Part shown: piece by piece, positions 6,587 through 15,409 of the stretch
How positions within the stretch are numbered: the first letter of the stretch is position 1
Layout: the number at the start of each line of letters is the position of its first letter
Assembly (NCBI GenBank): GCA_902519635.1
Contig: CABYKW010000008.1
Coordinates: forward strand, 1-23,360
From: an uncultured Pelagibacteraceae bacterium
GTDB lineage: Bacteria > Pseudomonadota > Alphaproteobacteria > Pelagibacterales > Pelagibacteraceae
Direction of reading: 5' to 3'
Length of the DNA stretch: 23,360 bases
Notes under the pieces: model-generated
The model's input: only the letters and a program-made list of their open reading frames with translations
What the model was told of the DNA's origin: nothing
Databases searched by the model: none
Made by a program: the position numbers and the translations under genes

Positions 6587-8935
6587 ATGTTAAAATTTCT
6601 AAATTTTTCTATAAAATTTTTTATTATATTTGTCGCTATTTGTTTATTTTTTTCTCTTTCAACATTGTGGTATTTTTCTATAGGACTTCCAGATTATAAA
6701 AAATTATCTACTTACCAGCCTCCGATTTCAAGTAGAGTATATTCTAGTGATGGAAGGTTAATTGCTGAGTATGCTTTAGAAAAAAGACTATTTATACCTT
6801 TCGAGTCAGTCCCAAAAAAAGTTATAAATTCATTTTTATCTGCAGAAGATAAAAATTTTTTTAATCATCCTGGTATTGATGCTAAAGGAATACTTAGAGC
6901 TGTATTTAAAAATTTAAAAAACATAAGTGAAAATAAAAGATTAGAAGGAGCTTCTACAATCACACAACAAGTAGCTAAAAATTTCTTATTAACAAATGAG
7001 GTTTCATTAAATCGAAAAATTAAAGAGGCTATATTAGCTTTTAGAATTGAACGTGCCTACTCTAAAGAAAGGATTTTAGAATTATATTTAAATCAAATCT
7101 ATCTTGGCCAAGGAGCCTATGGGATAGCTGCAGCAAGTTTAGAATATTTTGACAAATCAGTAAAAGATTTAGATTATACCGAAGCCGCTTTGTTAGCAGC
7201 TTTACCTAAAGCACCAAGTAAATATGATCCTTTTAAACACTATGATGTTGCAAAATTTAGAAGAAATTTAGTAATTCAAAATCTTGAAGACAATAACTAT
7301 ATTACTAAAGAAGAGTTAGAAAATTTTAAAAATTCCCCAATCAAATTAAAAAAAAGAAAAATAGAAATCATTAATGAAGCGAACTCATACACAGAGGAAG
7401 TAAGGAGATCTATAAAGGATAAGTACGGATTTAAAACTCTTTATTCTGAAGGATTATCCATAAGAACACCTTTGGATGTAGAATATCAAATTCAAGCAAT
7501 TAATTCTCTAAGAAGAGGAATAGAATCTTACGACAGAAGACATGGTTGGAGAGGACCAATAACAAACAAATTGAAAAATTCGAACTGGGAGAAAAAAGTC
7601 AAAAATTTTAAAATAGATCCAACATTAGAATGGCATAATGCTGAGATTTTGGAAGTTAACGAAACTGGCATAAATTTTAAAACTTTTAAAGGTTTAAAAG
7701 GAAAAATATTTATAAAAAAATTAAAATGGGCAATTCCAAATACAAAAACTATTTTTGATAGATTCAATTTAGGGGATATTATTTTTGTAAAAAAAGAAAA
7801 TGATACTTGGAACTTAAAACAGTATCCTAATGTAAACGGAGGCATTGTGGCAATAGATCCATTTACGGGAGATGTAAAAGCTTTAGTTGGTGGATTTAAT
7901 TTTAAATCAAGTGAGTTTAATAGAGTTACTCAAGCTAAGAGACAACCTGGATCTGCTTTCAAACCAATTGTTTATGCAGCAGCTTTAGAAAATGGTTATT
8001 CTCCAAATTCAATAGTATTAGATGCTCCTTTTGTAGAAAGCCAAGGAGTGGGTTTAAAAGATTGGAAACCAGAAAATTATGGAAAAAAATTTTATGGACC
8101 TACAACATTAAGAAAAGGAATTGAATATTCGAGAAATTTAATGACAGTAAGGATAGCAAAGGCTTTGGGTTTAAATAAGATTTTAAGTTTATCAAATAAA
8201 TTAGAAATTTATGATGATATACCTGAACTATTGTCTGTTTCTTTAGGCTCAGCAGAAACGTCTCTGATCAATCTTACCTCAGCTTATGCTTCTTTTGTAA
8301 ATGGAGGAAAAAAAGTAAATCCTAATTTGATTAGCAGAATTCAAGATAGAAGGGGTGAAACAATATTTAAATTAACTAATAAAAAATGTTTAGGTTGTGA
8401 TAAGTTTTTAAACAATTCTCCAAATTTTCCATCAATTGAATACGAAAATGAAATAATATTTAGTGAAGAGACAGCTTACCAAATGACTTCAATATTAGAG
8501 GGAGCTGTTAAAAGAGGGACTGCTAAGAAATTAAGAGATTTAAAAGTACCTTTAGCGGGAAAAACTGGAACAACTAATAATAATTATGATGCTTGGTTTA
8601 TAGGTTTTACATCAAATTTAGTCATAGGAGTGTACGTAGGATTTGATAGCCCAAAAACACTAGGTAAATATGAAACGGGTTCAAAAGCAGCTCTTCCTAT
8701 TTTTAAAGATTTTGTTAAAAGCGCTCTTTATAAAGAAGATTTTAAAGAATTTAAAATTCCAGAAGGTATTTATTTAACTTCTTTAAATTACCACACAGGG
8801 TTAAAACCCTCTTTAGGTGACAAGAATACAATTGTTGAAGCTTTGAAGGGCAAAGATATTAACAATATTGATAATAATCAATTAATCTCAATTAATAGTT
8901 ATGATAAATTAGTTAAATACAGACAATTTTATTAA
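6587..8935 (+). CDS. mrcA: Bifunctional penicillin-binding protein 1A
   Basis: This class A PBP (782 residues) polymerises and cross-links peptidoglycan in the periplasm, anchored by one N-terminal transmembrane segment (about 8-31). The GT51 glycosyltransferase domain (about 50-215) has the catalytic Glu87 in SAEDKNFFNHPG, then GASTITQQVAKN (121-132), ERILELYLNQIYLGQGAYGI and ALLAALPKAPSKYDP. An OB-like insert follows (about 318-412). The transpeptidase domain has the acyl-serine motif SAFK (Ser456, Lys459), SRN (515-517) and KTG (659-661). A CLGC motif (601-604) occurs in the transpeptidase region, as in other alphaproteobacterial PBP1A proteins I recall. Its TAA overlaps the prfB ATG by one base (TAATG), and the pairing with prfB is common in alphaproteobacteria. 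Confidence 0.97.
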   Translation: MLKFLNFSIKFFIIFVAICLFFSLSTLWYFSIGLPDYKKLSTYQPPISSRVYSSDGRLIAEYALEKRLFIPFESVPKKVINSFLSAEDKNFFNHPGIDAKGILRAVFKNLKNISENKRLEGASTITQQVAKNFLLTNEVSLNRKIKEAILAFRIERAYSKERILELYLNQIYLGQGAYGIAAASLEYFDKSVKDLDYTEAALLAALPKAPSKYDPFKHYDVAKFRRNLVIQNLEDNNYITKEELENFKNSPIKLKKRKIEIINEANSYTEEVRRSIKDKYGFKTLYSEGLSIRTPLDVEYQIQAINSLRRGIESYDRRHGWRGPITNKLKNSNWEKKVKNFKIDPTLEWHNAEILEVNETGINFKTFKGLKGKIFIKKLKWAIPNTKTIFDRFNLGDIIFVKKENDTWNLKQYPNVNGGIVAIDPFTGDVKALVGGFNFKSSEFNRVTQAKRQPGSAFKPIVYAAALENGYSPNSIVLDAPFVESQGVGLKDWKPENYGKKFYGPTTLRKGIEYSRNLMTVRIAKALGLNKILSLSNKLEIYDDIPELLSVSLGSAETSLINLTSAYASFVNGGKKVNPNLISRIQDRRGETIFKLTNKKCLGCDKFLNNSPNFPSIEYENEIIFSEETAYQMTSILEGAVKRGTAKKLRDLKVPLAGKTGTTNNNYDAWFIGFTSNLVIGVYVGFDSPKTLGKYETGSKAALPIFKDFVKSALYKEDFKEFKIPEGIYLTSLNYHTGLKPSLGDKNTIVEALKGKDINNIDNNQLISINSYDKLVKYRQFY

Positions 8936-10024
8936 TGCAAAATTTTGAAAACAGATTAATCCAAGCAGAAAAAACTCTGAATAATATCAGGGGGTATCTT
9001 TGAAAAAAATAATATTAATTTAAAATTAAAAGAATTAGAAAAAACTCTTTTAAGTGAAAATTTCTGGAAAGACAAATCAAAAGTAAAAAAAACCGTAAAA
9101 GAAAAAAAAATTTACGAAGATATTCTAAATTCTTTTAAAAGCTCTAATAATGAAATTAAGAATTTAAAAGATTTATATAATTTAGCTCAGGATGAAAAAA
9201 ATGATGAAATATTAAAAGATTGTGATGATAAGATTGAACAATTATTAAAAGAAATCAAAAAAAATGAAATAAATTGTTTTCTTTCTGGAGAAAACGATGA
9301 TTTTAATATTTATCTTGAAATACATGCTGGTGCTGGAGGTACAGAAAGCCAAGATTGGGCCGATATGCTAAGAAGAATGTATTTAAAATGGTTTGATAAA
9401 AAAAAATTTAAATATGAAATTATAAGTGAACACAAAGGGGAAGAAGCAGGGATAAAATCTTCAACATTAAGAGTAAACGGTGATTATCTTTATGGTTTAA
9501 TGAGAGGTGAGTCAGGAGTTCATAGATTAGTTAGAATATCGCCTTTTGATAGCGGTGCAAGAAGACATACTAGTTTTGCAAGTGTTTGGGTATATCCTGC
9601 TGTAGAAGATGATATAAAAATAAAAATAGATGAGAAAGATTTAAGGATTGATACTTATAGATCTAGCGGAGCAGGAGGCCAGCATGTTAATACAACTGAT
9701 AGCGCTGTAAGAATAACACACATTCCCACAAAGGTTGTTGTTCAATGCCAAAATGAAAGATCCCAACATAAAAATAAAGAGACCTGTTATAAAATGCTCA
9801 AAGCAAGACTTTATGAACATGAAATTCAAAAAAGAGAAACTGAAAATCAAAAACAATTAACTTCCAAGACTGATATTGGATGGGGTCATCAAATAAGATC
9901 TTATATATTACAACCCTATCAACTTGTTAAAGATTTAAGAAACAAAGTTGAAAACACTAATCCCACAGATGTTTTAAATGGGAATATTGATCAATTTATT
10001 GAAGCAGGAATAATAAATAAATAA
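8935..10024 (+). CDS. prfB: Peptide chain release factor 2, with programmed +1 frameshift
   Basis: RF2 reads UGA and UAA stop codons. The gene is two joined pieces, 8935-9000 and 9002-10024, giving 362 residues. The first 22 codons run from the ATG at 8935 to CTT, and an in-frame TGA follows at 9001-9003. Skipping T9001 puts the ribosome in the frame that starts GAA at 9002 and stays open to the TAA at 10022-10024. Family hallmarks follow: HAGAGGTESQDWADMLRRMY, the tripeptide anticodon SPF (in SPFDSGARRHTSF), and the hydrolysis motif GGQ in SGAGGQHVNTTDSAVRITH. The ATG at 9365 is internal and would give a truncated protein lacking domain 1. TAATG junctions at both ends couple it to mrcA and to the AsmA-like gene. 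Confidence 0.97.
8989..9003 (+). promoter_or_regulatory. prfB programmed frameshift site
   Basis: AGG GGG TAT CTT TGA at 8989-9003 is essentially identical to the well-studied Escherichia coli prfB site. It has an internal Shine-Dalgarno-like AGGGGG, a slippery CTT and an in-frame TGA. When RF2 is scarce the ribosome pauses at TGA and slips +1 to make more RF2. This is autoregulation known for the family. The base after TGA is A here. Confidence 0.96.
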
Positions 10025-12216
10025 TGAAAAAGATATTTTTTACGACAACTATATTTTTATTATTTTTTTCAGTTGTTACAATACTTATTTTGTCTACAAT
10101 TGGATTTGAAACTGACAAATTTAATAAAAATATTTCCAGTAAAGTTATAGAAAGCAACAAAGATATTTCATTAAAATTAGAGAAAATAAAATTTAAGTTT
10201 GATTTTAAAGACTTTAATTTGTTTTTAGAAACGAAAAATCCAAAATTAATTTATAAAGATTTGTTAATTCCAATTCGAAATATAAAAGTTTATTTAGATT
10301 TCTATTCATTAATTAAATCGAAACCAAAAACTGAAAAAATAAATATATTATCTAAGGAAATTAATATTGATGAATTTAAAAAAATTGTTCTTAAAACAAA
10401 ACCTTCAAATTTAAATAGCTTAATCACTAATAAAATAAAAAGCGGCAAATTATTTATTAATTTAGAGTTATATTTTAATAATAATTTGGACATAGATACT
10501 TTTATTGCTAGAGGAGAGGTCAAAGAAATGCATGGTGTAATAAATAATGACCTAAGTTTAACGAATACAAATTTTAACTTTTTTGCCGATTCCTCAGATA
10601 TTTTAATTAAGAATATAAATGGCAATATGGATGGCCTATTAATAAAAAAAGGAAATTTACAAATTAAAAAAAATGAGGTTATTACTCTTAATTCAGATTT
10701 TGTAACAGAAATCAAATTAAATAATGAAACTATTTTTAATTATTTACCATACATAAAAAATATTAAATTTATAAATCAAGAAACAAATTTCAATGCTAAT
10801 TTGCAAAATTTTTTAAACATTACTTTTGACAAAACATTTAAAGTTACTGATTATGTCTATACAAACAAAGGTAAAATTAATAAATCTTTTTTTAAATTTG
10901 ATAAACCTTTAAAAAACTCATCATTAGAAAAAGATTTAAATCATTTATATTTTAAAGACACAAATGTTAGTAGTCGTTTTGCTTTAGACAAAAATAATTA
11001 TATTCATACTTCAGGATCTTATAGTTTTAACGATGTCAATTATCATAATTATAATTTTAAAAATGATTTTTTTAAAGAAAACTCAAATATTAATGTAGAT
11101 TTAGAATTTGCTGAAAAGTTAAACATCAATTTTATAAATTATATTAAGGAAAAAAATAAAGTGGCTAAGATCTTTTTGAATATTCAAAAAAAAAAAAATT
11201 TAATTAACTTAAAAAAATTAAATTATAATGAAAATAAAAATTTAATTTTGATAGAAAAATTAACAATAGATAAGCAAGATATTATCTCTCTTAAAAAAAT
11301 TAAAGTTAAAACTTTTGAAAAAAATAAAATAATGAATGATTTTAGCGTAGATTTTGGAGAAAAAATAAAAATATCAGGTGATAAATATGATGCTAAGAAT
11401 TTAAATAAATTTTTAAATCAAAAGTCAAAAAATAATATTCTAAAAAAGATTAACAAAAATATTGAAATAGAAATAAAAAATATTGACACTCCATTGTCTG
11501 AAAAGCTAAAAAATTTTAGATTGATAGGAGTTATAGAAAAAGGAAAATTTGTAAAAATTTCATCCAAAGGAGACTTTGGTGGCAATAGATTTTTAGATAT
11601 TTCAATGAAAAATGACAAAAAAAATAAAAAAAAATATTTAGAAGTTTATTCAGACTTACCTCAGCCTCTACTTTCCGAATATAATTTTTTTAAAGGTTTA
11701 TCAGGAGGTGTTTTGACATTCTCATCAATAATCGAAAAAAACACATCTTCTTCAATATTAATTATTGATAACTTTAAAGTAGTAAATGCCCCAGGCGTTG
11801 TTAAACTTTTGTCCTTAGCTGACTTCGGCGGCCTTGCTGACTTAGCTGAAGGGGATGGTTTATCTTTCGAAAAAATGGAAATTAAAATGAATACTAATAA
11901 AGGGTTTTTGAAACTAAATGAACTTTATGCAGTAGGGCCAAGTGTATCTGTTCTTATGGAAGGTTATAAAGAAGATAATGGTTTAACCAGTTTAAGAGGA
12001 ACTTTGGTTCCTGCAAAAAATTTGAATAAATTTTTATCAAAAATACCAGTTATTGGAAAAATTATAATCCCTAAAGATATAGGTGAAGGCTTGTTTGGAG
12101 TTAGCTTTAAGATGAAGGGCATGCCAGGTAAAATAAAAACTACAATTAATCCAATAAAGACTTTAACTCCTCGTTTTATTACTAAAGCTCTCGAAAAACA
12201 AAAAAAATCTAAATAA
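10024..12216 (+). CDS. AsmA-like / YhdP-type large periplasmic protein
   Basis: The protein has 730 residues with an N-terminal transmembrane anchor (MKKIFFTTTIFLLFFSVVTILIL) and a long Lys/Asn/Ile-rich body of predicted beta character. The C-terminal region (about 586-730) resembles the AsmA-like C-terminal domain of alphaproteobacterial YhdP/AsmA proteins. It reads APGVVKLLSLADFGGLADLAEGDG, then GPSVSVLMEGY, LRGTLVPAKNLNKFLSKIPVIGKII and GEGLFGVSFKMKG. Relatives bridge the periplasm and are linked to phospholipid transport to the outer membrane; that role is inferred, not seen. The ATG overlaps the prfB TAA (TAATG). A run of 13 A occurs at 11186-11198. The stop overlaps the convergent tyrS by 8 bp. 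Confidence 0.75.
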   Translation: MKKIFFTTTIFLLFFSVVTILILSTIGFETDKFNKNISSKVIESNKDISLKLEKIKFKFDFKDFNLFLETKNPKLIYKDLLIPIRNIKVYLDFYSLIKSKPKTEKINILSKEINIDEFKKIVLKTKPSNLNSLITNKIKSGKLFINLELYFNNNLDIDTFIARGEVKEMHGVINNDLSLTNTNFNFFADSSDILIKNINGNMDGLLIKKGNLQIKKNEVITLNSDFVTEIKLNNETIFNYLPYIKNIKFINQETNFNANLQNFLNITFDKTFKVTDYVYTNKGKINKSFFKFDKPLKNSSLEKDLNHLYFKDTNVSSRFALDKNNYIHTSGSYSFNDVNYHNYNFKNDFFKENSNINVDLEFAEKLNINFINYIKEKNKVAKIFLNIQKKKNLINLKKLNYNENKNLILIEKLTIDKQDIISLKKIKVKTFEKNKIMNDFSVDFGEKIKISGDKYDAKNLNKFLNQKSKNNILKKINKNIEIEIKNIDTPLSEKLKNFRLIGVIEKGKFVKISSKGDFGGNRFLDISMKNDKKNKKKYLEVYSDLPQPLLSEYNFFKGLSGGVLTFSSIIEKNTSSSILIIDNFKVVNAPGVVKLLSLADFGGLADLAEGDGLSFEKMEIKMNTNKGFLKLNELYAVGPSVSVLMEGYKEDNGLTSLRGTLVPAKNLNKFLSKIPVIGKIIIPKDIGEGLFGVSFKMKGMPGKIKTTINPIKTLTPRFITKALEKQKKSK

Positions 12217-13444
12217 TTTTAAGAATATAATGTTTCTTTTTTCCAAAAGAAATTTTTAAAATTTTTTCATTATTAAAATCTTTTAGTTTAATTACTTTGT
12301 TCTCATCAATTAAAACTTCATTATTTATTTTTATTGCATTGCTTTTAATAGCTCTTCTAACTTCACTTTTTGAGGACATAATTTTATTAGTAGACAATAG
12401 ATCTAATATTTTTATCCCTTGTTCTAATTCACTTTTCTTAATTTTGATTTCTGGAAGATCTTTTCCTGAACCTCCTGATTCGAAAGTTTCTTTGGCCGTT
12501 TTTTCTGCTTTTACTGAAGCCGATCTACCATGAAGCATTGAAGTAGCTTCATTAGCTAAGATAATTTTTAATTTATTAATATTATCGTTTTTTAATTTTT
12601 CAATTTTGCTTAATTCTAAATCTGTAAACATTTTTAGAAATTTTATTACATCTCTATCATCTGTATTTCTCCAAAATTGCCAATAATCATAAGAAGATAA
12701 AAGTTTATCATCTAACCAAACTGCTCCTTTTTCAGTTTTTCCCATTTTAGCTCCCGAAGCTACAGTTATTAAAGGTGTTGTTAGACCAAAAACTTGTTTA
12801 GAGGAATGTCTTTTAATTAACTCGACGCCATTAACAATATTTCCCCACTGATCTGACCCGCCTATTTGCATTAAACAATCTTTAGTTTTATTTAGTTCAA
12901 GAAAATCATAAGCTTGTAAAATCATATAATTAAATTCCATGTAGCTTAATGATTGTTCTCTATCTAATCTTAATTTTACACTGTCAAAACTAAGCATTTT
13001 ATTTATTGTAAAATGTTTTCCAATTTCTCTTAAAAATTTTATATAATTTAATTTACCTAGCCATTTGTAATTATTAACAAATATTGGTTTTAATTTTGGA
13101 TTATTAGTTTTCAAATAAACTTTAAAAACTTTTTCAATATTTTTTATATTTTTTTCTATTTGTTTTTCTGAAAGTATTTTTCTTGTTTCCTCTTTTCCTG
13201 AAGGATCTCCAATTCTTGTGGTTCCACCACCTAATAGCACAATTGGTTGATGACCGTGTTTTTGCAAAAGCCTTAAACACATTATTTGCAATAAACTTCC
13301 CACGTGTAAACTAGACGCTGTACAATCAAAACCAATATAAGCTTTAATTTTTTTCTTGCTCATCAACTGTTCTAATTCTTCAGAATTAGTACATTGATTG
13401 AAATATTCTCTATCTTTGAATTCTTTCAGAAATGAATTTTCCAT
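12209..13444 (-). CDS. tyrS: Tyrosyl-tRNA synthetase
   Basis: TyrS (411 residues) charges tRNA-Tyr. The class I signature HVGS is at 47-50 (HIGH equivalent), within AYIGFDCTASSLHVGSLLQI. The nucleotide loop GGGTTRIGDPSGK is at 72-84 and the tyrosine-site block GGSDQWGNIVNG at 195-206. The KMSKS loop appears as KMGKT at 233-237. A C-terminal S4-like RNA-binding domain covers about 345-411 (MSSKSEVRRAIKSNAIKINN). Length is typical of the TyrRS-B type with KMGKT/KFGKT loops. It is divergent from anmK across 58 bp, a gap holding AT-rich sequence with no promoter I would defend, and convergent with the AsmA-like gene. Confidence 0.97.
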   Translation of the reverse strand: MENSFLKEFKDREYFNQCTNSEELEQLMSKKKIKAYIGFDCTASSLHVGSLLQIMCLRLLQKHGHQPIVLLGGGTTRIGDPSGKEETRKILSEKQIEKNIKNIEKVFKVYLKTNNPKLKPIFVNNYKWLGKLNYIKFLREIGKHFTINKMLSFDSVKLRLDREQSLSYMEFNYMILQAYDFLELNKTKDCLMQIGGSDQWGNIVNGVELIKRHSSKQVFGLTTPLITVASGAKMGKTEKGAVWLDDKLLSSYDYWQFWRNTDDRDVIKFLKMFTDLELSKIEKLKNDNINKLKIILANEATSMLHGRSASVKAEKTAKETFESGGSGKDLPEIKIKKSELEQGIKILDLLSTNKIMSSKSEVRRAIKSNAIKINNEVLIDENKVIKLKDFNNEKILKISFGKKKHYILKII

Positions 13445-13502
13445 ATTTTTAAAAAACAGTGTAGAATCAATATACTAGATTTAAATTAATTAAAAAATAC
13501 AT

Positions 13503-14627
13503 ATGAGTAAAAGCTATTATAGCCTTGGTTTAATGAGCGGAACATCAGGAGACGGGGTTGATGCTTCAGTTATTCATTCTGATGGAGATACTAAATATAA
13601 AGCAATTAAGAACAAGTATTTTGAATATGATAAGCAAATTTATGAAAATATTCATAATTTGAAGGAGAAAATTCACAATTTGGTTGATCTAAAAAAATTT
13701 GCTAAAGAATTAATTGATTTAGAGAGACAAATAACCTTATTCCATGTCGAAGTAATCAAAGAAGTTGATAAACACCAAAAATCAGATGTCATAGGATTTC
13801 ATGGGCAAACCATTTACCATAATTCACAGGAGAAAATTTCAAGACAATTAGGAAATGGAAAATTATTATCACAACTAACAAAAAAAAAGGTTGTTTATAA
13901 TTTTAGACAGAATGATATTAAAAATGGAGGAGAAGGTGCTCCTCTAACCCCAATATTCCATCAATTGATTGCAACTCAATGTAAATTGGACTTACCGATA
14001 TGTATTTTAAATATAGGTGGGATATCAAATATTACTATAGTAGGAGAACCAACAGGAACTTATAGTTTTACAAGTAGAGACATAGGTCCTGGAAATTGTT
14101 TAATTGATTCTTGGGTAAGGAAAAATTCTAAGTTAAATTTTGACAAAGATGGGCTTTTAGCAGCGAAAGGTAATAGAAATGAAATCATCTTTGAACAGGC
14201 ACAAGAATTATTTGCTAACAGATCAAATCAAAAAAGTTTGTCTTTAGATGTAAATGATTTTGACGTATCTTTTGCTAGAGGTCTTTCACTTGAAGATGGA
14301 GCCTCGACTCTTACAGATTTCACTGCGAGAGTTATCGGATCAGCTTTGTTATCTCTTTTATCAAATGTAAACAATAAACTTTGGAAAGTTTTAGTTTGTG
14401 GGGGAGGAAGAAAAAATCATGTTTTAATTGAAAAGATTAAAAAGAACACTCTTAAAAATATTGTCATTCAACCTATTGATGATTATGGAATTGATGGAGA
14501 TTTTGTAGAGTCACAAGCGTTTGCTTTTCTTGCTTTAAGATCAATTTTTAAACTTCCAATATCTTTTCCAGAAACAACAGGATGCGAAAAACCATTAACT
14601 GGGGGAGAAATCATTCAATTTAAATAA
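13503..14627 (+). CDS. anmK: Anhydro-N-acetylmuramic acid kinase
   Basis: AnmK (374 residues) cleaves the anhydro ring of 1,6-anhydro-N-acetylmuramic acid and phosphorylates it, so that recycled cell-wall sugar can re-enter metabolism. Hallmarks are the N-terminal phosphate loop SLGLMSGTSGDGVDAS (7-22), GFHGQTIYH near residue 100, LNIGGISNITIV, IGPGNCLIDSW, VCGGGRKNHVL and the C-terminal DDYGIDGDFVESQAFAFLA. Length matches the family. No murQ or muramyl-recycling partner is adjacent. The stop overlaps that of the convergent hydrolase by 8 bp. Confidence 0.96.
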   Translation: MSKSYYSLGLMSGTSGDGVDASVIHSDGDTKYKAIKNKYFEYDKQIYENIHNLKEKIHNLVDLKKFAKELIDLERQITLFHVEVIKEVDKHQKSDVIGFHGQTIYHNSQEKISRQLGNGKLLSQLTKKKVVYNFRQNDIKNGGEGAPLTPIFHQLIATQCKLDLPICILNIGGISNITIVGEPTGTYSFTSRDIGPGNCLIDSWVRKNSKLNFDKDGLLAAKGNRNEIIFEQAQELFANRSNQKSLSLDVNDFDVSFARGLSLEDGASTLTDFTARVIGSALLSLLSNVNNKLWKVLVCGGGRKNHVLIEKIKKNTLKNIVIQPIDDYGIDGDFVESQAFAFLALRSIFKLPISFPETTGCEKPLTGGEIIQFK

Positions 14628-15276
14628 GAGCAGTTTTTTCTTTAATATATTTTTCAATTTCTGATGTTAATTCTTTTTCTTTATTTTTAAAAAAGTGATT
14701 AGAATTTTTAATTTTAGAAAATGGAACTTCTACTCCTTTTTGACTTTTAATTCTATTATCTAATTCAATAATACTTTCTCTAGTTACTAGCTCATCATTT
14801 TCACTATATATAACCTGACCCGAAGTTGGACAAGGAGCTAGAAAAGAAAAGTCATAAACATTTGGTTGAGGAGACACAGATACAAAATGATTAACTTCTG
14901 GTCTTCTCATAATAAGTTGCATACATATTAAAGATCCAAATGAAAATCCAGAAACCCAACATTGACTGTAATCTAAATTCTGTCTTTCAATCCAATCTAA
15001 AGCTGCAGCTGCATCAGATAGCTCACCTTGACCATTATCAAAAACACCATCACTTTTTCCAACACCTCTAAAATTTACTTTAATTACAGAAAAACCATTT
15101 TTTTGAAAAATATTATACATTAGCTGAACTATCTTGTTATTCATTGTTCCTCCATATTGAGGATGAGGGTGTAAAACTATTGCAACTGGAGAACCAAATT
15201 TTGGATTCTTATAATATTTTGCTTCCAATCTTCCAGCAGGACCCGGTATAAAAATTTCCAAACTTTTAGGTTTCAT
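14620..15276 (-). CDS. Alpha/beta hydrolase (COG2945-like)
   Basis: This 218-residue cytosolic protein has an alpha/beta-hydrolase fold. Visible are the oxyanion region LHPHPQYGGTMNNK (35-48), NFRGVGKSDG (68-77), the nucleophile elbow GFSFGS with Ser112, the acid candidate Asp161 (SENDELV) and the His candidate His194 (NSNHFF). The family is common in proteobacteria, but its substrate is not established, so I give no gene symbol. It is divergent from iscR, and a Fur-like palindrome lies 4 bp upstream of its ATG. There is no other evidence for a role in iron or sulfur metabolism. Confidence 0.85.
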   Translation of the reverse strand: MKPKSLEIFIPGPAGRLEAKYYKNPKFGSPVAIVLHPHPQYGGTMNNKIVQLMYNIFQKNGFSVIKVNFRGVGKSDGVFDNGQGELSDAAAALDWIERQNLDYSQCWVSGFSFGSLICMQLIMRRPEVNHFVSVSPQPNVYDFSFLAPCPTSGQVIYSENDELVTRESIIELDNRIKSQKGVEVPFSKIKNSNHFFKNKEKELTSEIEKYIKEKTALI

Positions 15277-15280
15277 TATT

Positions 15281-15295
15281 TAATAATGATTATTA
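15281..15295. promoter_or_regulatory. Fur-like 7-1-7 palindrome
   Basis: TAATAATGATTATTA is a perfect 15-bp palindrome with 7-bp arms and a one-base centre. It differs from the classic Fur 7-1-7 box TGATAATnATTATCA only by a symmetric G-to-A change. It lies 4 bp upstream of the hydrolase ATG in the divergent gap to iscR. AT-rich DNA produces such palindromes by chance more often than balanced DNA, so confidence is limited. Confidence 0.35.
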
Positions 15296-15305
15296 TTTTC
15301 AAAAA

Positions 15306-15318
15306 AAAGATAATCTTT
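15306..15318. promoter_or_regulatory. Short palindrome, possible operator
   Basis: AAAGATAATCTTT is a perfect 6-1-6 palindrome whose centre is 24 bp from that of the Fur-like box. The one-base centre makes an RNA hairpin unlikely, so if it is functional it is a protein site. There is no family match. Confidence 0.22.
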
Positions 15319-15352
15319 ATAACATGTTTTTCTGCGTCAAATAAAATTTTTT

Positions 15353-15377
15353 AATTCCGACTATAACACTAGGAATT
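15353..15377. promoter_or_regulatory. IscR-like operator upstream of iscR-suf
   Basis: This 25-bp site is framed by AATTCC (15353-15358) and GGAATT (15372-15377). Nine of its 12 base pairs are symmetric around 15365. The inner part CCGACTATAACA fits the left half and centre of the Escherichia coli type 1 IscR motif (YYGACTRwwwYA); the right half is weaker. It ends 32 bp before the iscR ATG, where a repressor could control the whole operon. Site identity is inferred from motif similarity. Confidence 0.55.
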
Positions 15378-15409
15378 GTGTAAAAATTATTGTATTACAA
15401 CGTTAATTT

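Noticed and set aside
7528..7845. Minus-strand ORF of 105 aa inside mrcA
   Set aside because: It lies opposite the well-conserved PBP1A coding sequence and has no recognisable domain.
9365..10024. prfB starting at the ATG 9365 (219 aa)
   Set aside because: The upstream frame is open back to 9002 and joins the ATG at 8935 through the classic frameshift site; 9365 is internal.
10302..10715. Minus-strand ORF of 137 aa inside the AsmA-like gene
   Set aside because: It is hydrophobic shadow coding opposite a Lys/Asn-rich gene, with no motif. The plus frame is open over 730 codons and coupled to prfB.
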